NCBI RefSeq assembly: GCF_002119525.1
Contig: NZ_CP017916.1
Span: 620,001-684,000, forward strand
Reading direction: 5' to 3'
Origin: Vibrio syngnathi
GTDB lineage: Bacteria; Pseudomonadota; Gammaproteobacteria; Enterobacterales; Vibrionaceae
DNA length: 64,000 nt
The position numbers and the translations under genes were made by a program. Positions within the stretch are counted from its first letter, which is position 1. Every line of letters begins with the position of its first letter. A model generated the notes under the pieces. That model was given only the letters and a program-made list of their open reading frames with translations, did no database searches and was not told the origin of the DNA. Of this stretch, positions 58,776-64,000 are shown piece after piece.

Positions 58776-60863
58776 ATGGCAGATTTATCGAAATACAGAA
58801 ACATTGGTATTTTCGCGCACGTTGATGCGGGTAAAACAACTACCACTGAGCGTATCCTTAAGCTAACTGGTCAGATCCACAAGACTGGTGAAGTACATGA
58901 TGGCGAATCAACTACTGACTTCATGGAACAGGAAGCTGAGCGCGGAATTACTATCCAATCAGCAGCTGTAAGCTGTTTCTGGAACGGTCACCGTCTAAAC
59001 GTTATCGATACTCCTGGACACGTTGACTTCACAGTTGAAGTATACCGTTCTCTTAAAGTACTTGATGGCGGTATCGGTGTATTCTGTGGTTCTGGTGGTG
59101 TTGAACCACAATCAGAAACTAACTGGCGCTACGCTAACGAATCAGAAGTATCTCGTCTGATCTTCGTTAACAAACTAGACCGTATGGGTGCAGATTTCTA
59201 CAACGTTGTTGACCAAGTTAAAAACGTTCTAGGTGCAACTCCTCTAGTTATGGTTCTACCAATCGGCCGCGAAGATGAATTCGTGGGTGTTGTAGACCTT
59301 CTAAGCCGTAAAGCATACGTTTGGGATGACACTGGTCTTCCTGAAAACTACGAAATCACTGATGTTCCTGCGGACATGGTTGATGACGTTGAGCAATACC
59401 GTGAAGAGCTAATCGAAACTGCTGTAGAGCAAGACGATGACCTAATGGAAGCTTACATGGAAGGTGAAGAGCCTTCTATCGAAGACATCAAGCGTTGTAT
59501 CCGTAAAGGTACCCGTGATATCGCATTCTTCCCAACGTTCTGTGGTTCTGCGTTCAAGAACAAGGGTATGCAACTTATCCTTGATGCTGTAGTAGATTAC
59601 CTACCAGCACCAACTGAAGTTGATCCTCAGCCTCTAATGGATGAGAACGGCGAAGAAACAGGCAACCACGCTATCGTTTCTACTGAAGAATCTTTCAAAG
59701 CGCTTGCATTCAAAATCATGGATGACCGTTTCGGTGCTCTAACTTTCGTTCGTATTTACTCTGGTAAATTGAACAAAGGTGACACGATTCTTAACTCATT
59801 CACAGGTAAAACTGAGCGTGTTGGCCGTATGGTTGAGATGCAAGCTGATGACCGTAACGAACTAACTAGCGCACAAGCTGGTGACATCATTGCGATCGTT
59901 GGTATGAAGAACGTGCAAACAGGTCACACTCTATGTGATCCTAAAGATCAAGTAACGCTTGAGCCAATGGTTTTCCCAACACCAGTAATCTCTATCGCTG
60001 TATCTCCAAAAGATAAAGGCGGTTCTGAGAAAATGGGTATCGCGATCGGTAAAATGGTTGCAGAAGATCCATCTTTCCAAGTTGAGACTGATGAAGAAAC
60101 TGGCGAAACTATCCTGAAAGGTATGGGTGAGCTTCACCTAGACATCAAGGTAGATATCCTTAAGCGTACTTACGGCGTTGACCTTACAGTTGGTGCTCCT
60201 CAAGTTGCTTACCGTGAAACTATCACTCAAGCAATTGAAGATAGCTACACGCATAAGAAACAGTCTGGTGGTTCTGGTCAATTCGGTAAGATCGATTACC
60301 GTATCAAGCCTGGCGAACCTGGTTCTGGCTTTACGTTCTCTTCAAAAGTTGTTGGCGGTAACGTACCTAAAGAATTCTGGCCTGCTGTTGAGAAAGGCTT
60401 TGCTGGCATGATGGAAAACGGCGTACTAGCTGGCTTCCCTACGCTAGACGTTGAAGTTGAACTTTACGATGGTGGTTTCCACGCAGTCGATTCATCTGCA
60501 ATCGCATTTGAAATCGCAGCGAAAGGTGCATTCCGTCAATCTATGCCTAAAGCTGGCGCGCAACTTCTTGAGCCTATCATGAACGTTGATGTGTTCACTC
60601 CAGAAGATCACGTTGGTGATGTTATCGGTGACCTTAACCGTCGTCGTGGCATGATCAAAGATCAACAAGCTGGTGTTACTGGTGTTCGTATTAAAGCTGA
60701 CGTACCTCTTTCTGAGATGTTCGGCTACATCGGTCACCTACGTACTATCACTTCTGGTCGTGGCCAATTCTCTATGGAATTCGCACAATACTCACCATGT
60801 CCAACTAACGTTGCTGACGAAGTGATTGCAAAAGTTAAAGCAGAAAAAGAAGCTGGTAAGTAA
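58776..60863 (+). CDS. fusA2: elongation factor G, stand-alone copy
   Basis: EF-G is the GTPase of ribosome translocation and recycling. It has 695 aa: G1 A-H-V-D-A-G-K-T-T, switch [14 protein letters not shown] and N-K-L-D. Domains II to V are complete, ending [11 protein letters not shown]. It is not next to rpsL, rpsG or tuf, so it is probably a second EF-G; V. cholerae has one at this place (VC2342, from memory). Codon bias is strong. A -10-like TATACT (58733-58738) lies 40 bases upstream. Confidence 0.9.
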   Translation: MADLSKYRNIGIFAHVDAGKTTTTERILKLTGQIHKTGEVHDGESTTDFMEQEAERGITIQSAAVSCFWNGHRLNVIDTPGHVDFTVEVYRSLKVLDGGIGVFCGSGGVEPQSETNWRYANESEVSRLIFVNKLDRMGADFYNVVDQVKNVLGATPLVMVLPIGREDEFVGVVDLLSRKAYVWDDTGLPENYEITDVPADMVDDVEQYREELIETAVEQDDDLMEAYMEGEEPSIEDIKRCIRKGTRDIAFFPTFCGSAFKNKGMQLILDAVVDYLPAPTEVDPQPLMDENGEETGNHAIVSTEESFKALAFKIMDDRFGALTFVRIYSGKLNKGDTILNSFTGKTERVGRMVEMQADDRNELTSAQAGDIIAIVGMKNVQTGHTLCDPKDQVTLEPMVFPTPVISIAVSPKDKGGSEKMGIAIGKMVAEDPSFQVETDEETGETILKGMGELHLDIKVDILKRTYGVDLTVGAPQVAYRETITQAIEDSYTHKKQSGGSGQFGKIDYRIKPGEPGSGFTFSSKVVGGNVPKEFWPAVEKGFAGMMENGVLAGFPTLDVEVELYDGGFHAVDSSAIAFEIAAKGAFRQSMPKAGAQLLEPIMNVDVFTPEDHVGDVIGDLNRRRGMIKDQQAGVTGVRIKADVPLSEMFGYIGHLRTITSGRGQFSMEFAQYSPCPTNVADEVIAKVKAEKEAGK

Positions 60864-60885
60864 TTAGCTCTTTTCTAAATTAACT

Positions 60886-60922
60886 AAAAAGCCCCGCAAG
60901 TGAAAGCTTGCGGGGCTTTTTG
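60886..60922. terminator. fusA2 terminator
   Basis: AAAAAGCCCCGCAAG-TGAAAG-CTTGCGGGGCTTTTTG, perfect stem. Confidence 0.9.
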
Positions 60923-61070
60923 TTATCAGTGATACCAGCGAGCGTTATTCTATTATCATAAGTATACATTTAAGCGCTTATGGGATGATCTTGGTTTTGA
61001 TTAAAGAACATAGAGAAGAAATTAAAAAGGCCAACGGAAAATAAACGACAGACTTTTCAAGTACGTATTC

Positions 61071-61922
61071 CTAAGGCATAGCTTTAACTTCAACCGTGAT
61101 CGTCTCTTGATATTTTCCAGCACGCGCAAAGTCGATGTTACCTAGCGTCACCTCAAGGGGAACTCCCCAGCGCTTAGTATCCTCATTGTTTGAGAAGGTA
61201 TAAATCGATTTCTGGTTTACCAAGGCGTTATTAAATCGCAATGTATATGGGATCGTGACATTGGATTCCGACTTCTGCTTTAACTCACCATATTTCTGCT
61301 TTACTACTAATCTTACATTTGAGTTCGAAAGAAGATCAAAATCGGAGCGATAGGTGCTGTTAGATTCAAGGTCACCAAGCTGGAAGCGATAACCTGAGCT
61401 CCCTGAGCGTTGAAGGTTTGGTGCGTTAGGGACTGAGTTGAAAGCTACAAATGCTGGGACATTGAGTTTCACTCTGACATTTTTTGTCTCTGGTTTTCTA
61501 TTTAGGGAAATAGAGGCTTCAAGAAGTCCGTTGTAATTACCCGATGCGGCTACTTTAGCTTCAGGCACTTTTATCCAAAACTTTGTTCTTTGGCTGTTAT
61601 CCAGAGGTAGTTGAAAGCCTTTACTAGGAAAGTGGCTCAATTGGCGGAAGTTTTTGTCCAGAATAGTCAGAGGCAAATTTGTTCCAATTGAACTCAAATA
61701 GCTAGATTGTTTATTGTTGACCGATACTATGGCCGTCGGGAATCGACAGGTCTGAATATCACGCGACAACTCCAAATAAACGGGAATATAAGCGGCTAAA
61801 TCTCGCTTAAATTCAACATTGCTTATGTCGACGTTAAGTATCCACTTGCCACTGCATTCGGCCAAAACCGGTTGAGATAACATGGCTAAACCGAACACTG
61901 AGAACTTAAGTAAGTGTTTCAT
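61071..61922 (-). CDS. fimbrial tip or pilin-like protein of a chaperone-usher system
   Basis: 283 aa with signal M-K-H-L-L-K-F-S-V-F-G-L-A-M-L-S-Q-P-V-L-A. Two cysteines (about 23 and 58) may form the pilin-type disulfide. The rest is beta-rich and ends R-A-G-K-Y-Q-E-T-I-T-V-E-V-K-A-M-P, like the last strand of pilin and spore-coat-U domains. The usher stops 3 bases before its start, so they are one operon. Its length, longer than a major pilin, suggests a tip adhesin. No receptor can be inferred. Confidence 0.7.
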   Translation of the reverse strand: MKHLLKFSVFGLAMLSQPVLAECSGKWILNVDISNVEFKRDLAAYIPVYLELSRDIQTCRFPTAIVSVNNKQSSYLSSIGTNLPLTILDKNFRQLSHFPSKGFQLPLDNSQRTKFWIKVPEAKVAASGNYNGLLEASISLNRKPETKNVRVKLNVPAFVAFNSVPNAPNLQRSGSSGYRFQLGDLESNSTYRSDFDLLSNSNVRLVVKQKYGELKQKSESNVTIPYTLRFNNALVNQKSIYTFSNNEDTKRWGVPLEVTLGNIDFARAGKYQETITVEVKAMP

Positions 61923-61925
61923 GGT

Positions 61926-64000
61926 TTATCCCTCTTTAATAAGTAAAGTTGGTAGATAAATCAGATTGTCATTGATTTCTGGGACGCTCAATTTTGTTGG
62001 GCTAAAGCCATCTATGACGATGGTGTAGTCACCCGGCGCAACGCCTTCCACAACGAACCTACCTGATCGATTAGTGAAAAATTCATACGTTTTCTGTTGT
62101 CCAACTAACTGACCTTGGAAAAGTTTTAAGGGTTTTTTTGACTCGATCTCGATCTTACCAATAATCGTTTTCGATGCTGCCGAGCCGATTCTTATTATAT
62201 GGCCTGTTTGTGAGCCCGGCGTAATGTTGTATTCATGATCACCAAAGTCATAACCGATCGGTGCATCCGGCACATAAATGTAGACACTGGACAATTGGTG
62301 GCCTCCAGACAACTGAACAGCATTGCTGACAGTATAGGTAGATATTGCTTCTGCAGGATCGTCTGCAACCGCATTTATTTCTACATCAGTATCTAACGAA
62401 TCATGAACAGAGATAATTGCCACAGGGCCATTGATTGGCCGTGACCAAGCTAAATTACCGTCAGCCAGAGTAAGCGCTGTACTCGCTCGTAAAGAAGCGG
62501 TTTGGTAGTTTGCTGAGTTATCAAATGCTAGGTGAGAAACTTTAGCGTCGGTGATAAATCGGTTTGCTACATAATTACCTTCGACTGAATAAGTTTGAGA
62601 ATCAGTATCGCCTTCCGCAGTCATCGCATAACCATAACTGCCCGTATAATCCTCCGATGGACGTTGGAATTGGGCTCGATAGGTATCTGGTTCGTTGGAG
62701 TAGGATACATTTGCATTGTATTCTCCATCGTCAGAGTTCCAGTCCCAATCTGCAGAAAAAGTGAAGCGAGTTTCGTCGATGTTTTCATTTGGGTTTTCTT
62801 CTTTTTCGATACCAGCAGAGAGTGACACGTTATAAAATTGCCAAGCAACTTCAGTCGAGGCCTGCCATTGCACCTCAGCCTCTTCAAAGTCACGATAGTC
62901 GCCGCTCAGAATTAAACTCAGGTTATCCGTAATACTGAAAACATAGTTTGAAAAGACTCGAAGGCCAGTATTCGCTTCCGCAATCTGCCAAGGTAATGCA
63001 AAATAATTATCTTGATATTCACTACCAAAACGGAAATTTGGGGAGCCGTAGCTGTCTGTTCCCCATAATTGATGAGAGTAATCTAAGCTGTAGATACTAC
63101 CCGTATCGCTATTAGGCTTGTTTTTTTGTGCAGAAGCACGAACGCCTAAGTTCCCCCAATCGGAGCCAATTGTTGCGATCATGCCGAGTTGTTGTCCTTC
63201 AGGGTGGTATAAACCGTTTACACCAACTGTTAAGGTGTCGCTGATACCATAGTCATAATACCCTGAAGTTACCCACTGTTCGTCGTCATACTTAAAGTTG
63301 TTATCTTCAATCGTCGACGTTAAACCAGAGTAAAAGCCAAAATCAGAAATACCTTCTCGTAATAAACGAGAATTAAAGAACTGGCTATAAACGATGGTAT
63401 CGGTTCTGCCTGATTGATAACTAATGTCTAACCGAACGTCATTGGTACCAGAAACGAGAGGCAAATCATCAAGTGTATATCGACCTGGGGGTAATCGAAT
63501 CTCGGTGAGAAAAACATCGTTGATATAGATTTCCACATCGGCACTCTCATTCAATACCAGCGGTTGAGTTCCTCCGTTCTGGATGTTTCGGGTAGGTTGT
63601 AAGTCTTGATACAAACGTTCAAAAGCAAGGCCACCGAGAGGAGTACTAGGAAGGTGCCCTGCACTTGCTTGGGTGACATCACCAAAGGTTAGACGAAAAG
63701 GGGTATTTGGTTCATCGAAGAACAGGCGAGCTTCACCTCGATACACGTCGGAATTGAGATCGCTACCACCAGTTACAAAGCCAGATATTTCAACATTAGC
63801 GCCTCGGACGCCACCAATATTGGATTTCAATAACCATTCACCAAGCCAAGTTTGGGTGTCTTCTGCATTAGAGTCGTTGAATAAGGAGTAATCCGTACTG
63901 GCATTCAGTGTATTTTGTACTGTCCAAAACGCGCTTTCTGAATATTGGGCGGGTTCATATTTGCTACCAAACGAAAGCAAAAATTCAGCTGCAGCCGTTT
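61926..64000 (-). CDS. fimbrial outer-membrane usher, 5' part outside window
   Basis: At least 691 codons; the frame stays open to the window edge, so the apparent start at 63980 is a leucine codon inside the gene. The usher barrel is seen in long runs of alternating strands with many Y, W and N. The motif L-P-P-G-R-Y-T-L-D-D-L-P is a usher hallmark (plug and N-terminal region). The end, G-R-F-V-V-E-G-V-A-P-G-D-Y-T-I-V-I-D-G, is a carboxypeptidase-regulatory-like domain. It secretes and assembles pilus subunits across the outer membrane. Confidence 0.85.
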   Translation of the reverse strand, partial: TAAAEFLLSFGSKYEPAQYSESAFWTVQNTLNASTDYSLFNDSNAEDTQTWLGEWLLKSNIGGVRGANVEISGFVTGGSDLNSDVYRGEARLFFDEPNTPFRLTFGDVTQASAGHLPSTPLGGLAFERLYQDLQPTRNIQNGGTQPLVLNESADVEIYINDVFLTEIRLPPGRYTLDDLPLVSGTNDVRLDISYQSGRTDTIVYSQFFNSRLLREGISDFGFYSGLTSTIEDNNFKYDDEQWVTSGYYDYGISDTLTVGVNGLYHPEGQQLGMIATIGSDWGNLGVRASAQKNKPNSDTGSIYSLDYSHQLWGTDSYGSPNFRFGSEYQDNYFALPWQIAEANTGLRVFSNYVFSITDNLSLILSGDYRDFEEAEVQWQASTEVAWQFYNVSLSAGIEKEENPNENIDETRFTFSADWDWNSDDGEYNANVSYSNEPDTYRAQFQRPSEDYTGSYGYAMTAEGDTDSQTYSVEGNYVANRFITDAKVSHLAFDNSANYQTASLRASTALTLADGNLAWSRPINGPVAIISVHDSLDTDVEINAVADDPAEAISTYTVSNAVQLSGGHQLSSVYIYVPDAPIGYDFGDHEYNITPGSQTGHIIRIGSAASKTIIGKIEIESKKPLKLFQGQLVGQQKTYEFFTNRSGRFVVEGVAPGDYTIVIDGFSPTKLSVPEINDNLIYLPTLLIKEG

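Overview
The window is chromosomal DNA from a Vibrio (gammaproteobacterium). The coding sequence is dense and moderately AT-rich. Housekeeping proteins are close to their Vibrio/E. coli orthologues, an OmpU-type porin lies between dacB and greA, and several gene blocks follow the V. cholerae order as I remember it. It resembles the V. splendidus side of the genus, but the sequence alone does not settle the species. I see no insertion sequences, prophage, CRISPR array or rRNA operon.

Layout. 1-9968: end of an AI-2E-family transporter, a 41-residue membrane microprotein, hemL (-), erpA, an RND efflux pair, an M23 endopeptidase (-) and tyrS. 10019-14500: an elaborate leader and a CBS-less MgtE transporter, dacB (-) and the OmpU-like porin (-). 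14501-31789: the classic block greA, yhbY (-), rlmE, ftsH, folP, glmM, secG, tRNA-Leu(GAG), initiator tRNA-Met, rimP-nusA-infB-rbfA-truB, rpsO, pnp, nlpI. 31950-39260: a MarR regulator with two matching operators and its MATE pump, then ubiV-ubiU (-), a PAS-GGDEF-EAL protein (-), ubiT and a GNAT gene. 39416-42015: holD-rimI and prfC.

42122-46459 is the least familiar part: a short LysR regulator, a small beta-barrel protein, a secreted protein built of 126-residue repeats (378-bp DNA repeats), a 51-aa DUF5363-like protein and a TatD nuclease. It appears to join two blocks that are far apart in V. cholerae. 46664-52757 is nucleoside salvage (nupC, then deoC-deoA-deoB-deoD) with long control regions. 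52853-60863: smp-like (-), serB, a double-PilZ protein (-), radA and a stand-alone second EF-G. 61071-64000 is the 3' end of a chaperone-usher fimbrial locus (-) running off the window.

Most genes serve translation, RNA turnover, envelope upkeep and nucleoside use. The most interesting material is regulatory: the mgtE leader (tiny ORF in a hairpin, pyrimidine tract, four 23-bp repeats), the MarR operator pair, a promoter running straight into a terminator before prfC, tandem terminators before rimP, direct and inverted repeats before deoC, and the recently duplicated repeat protein.
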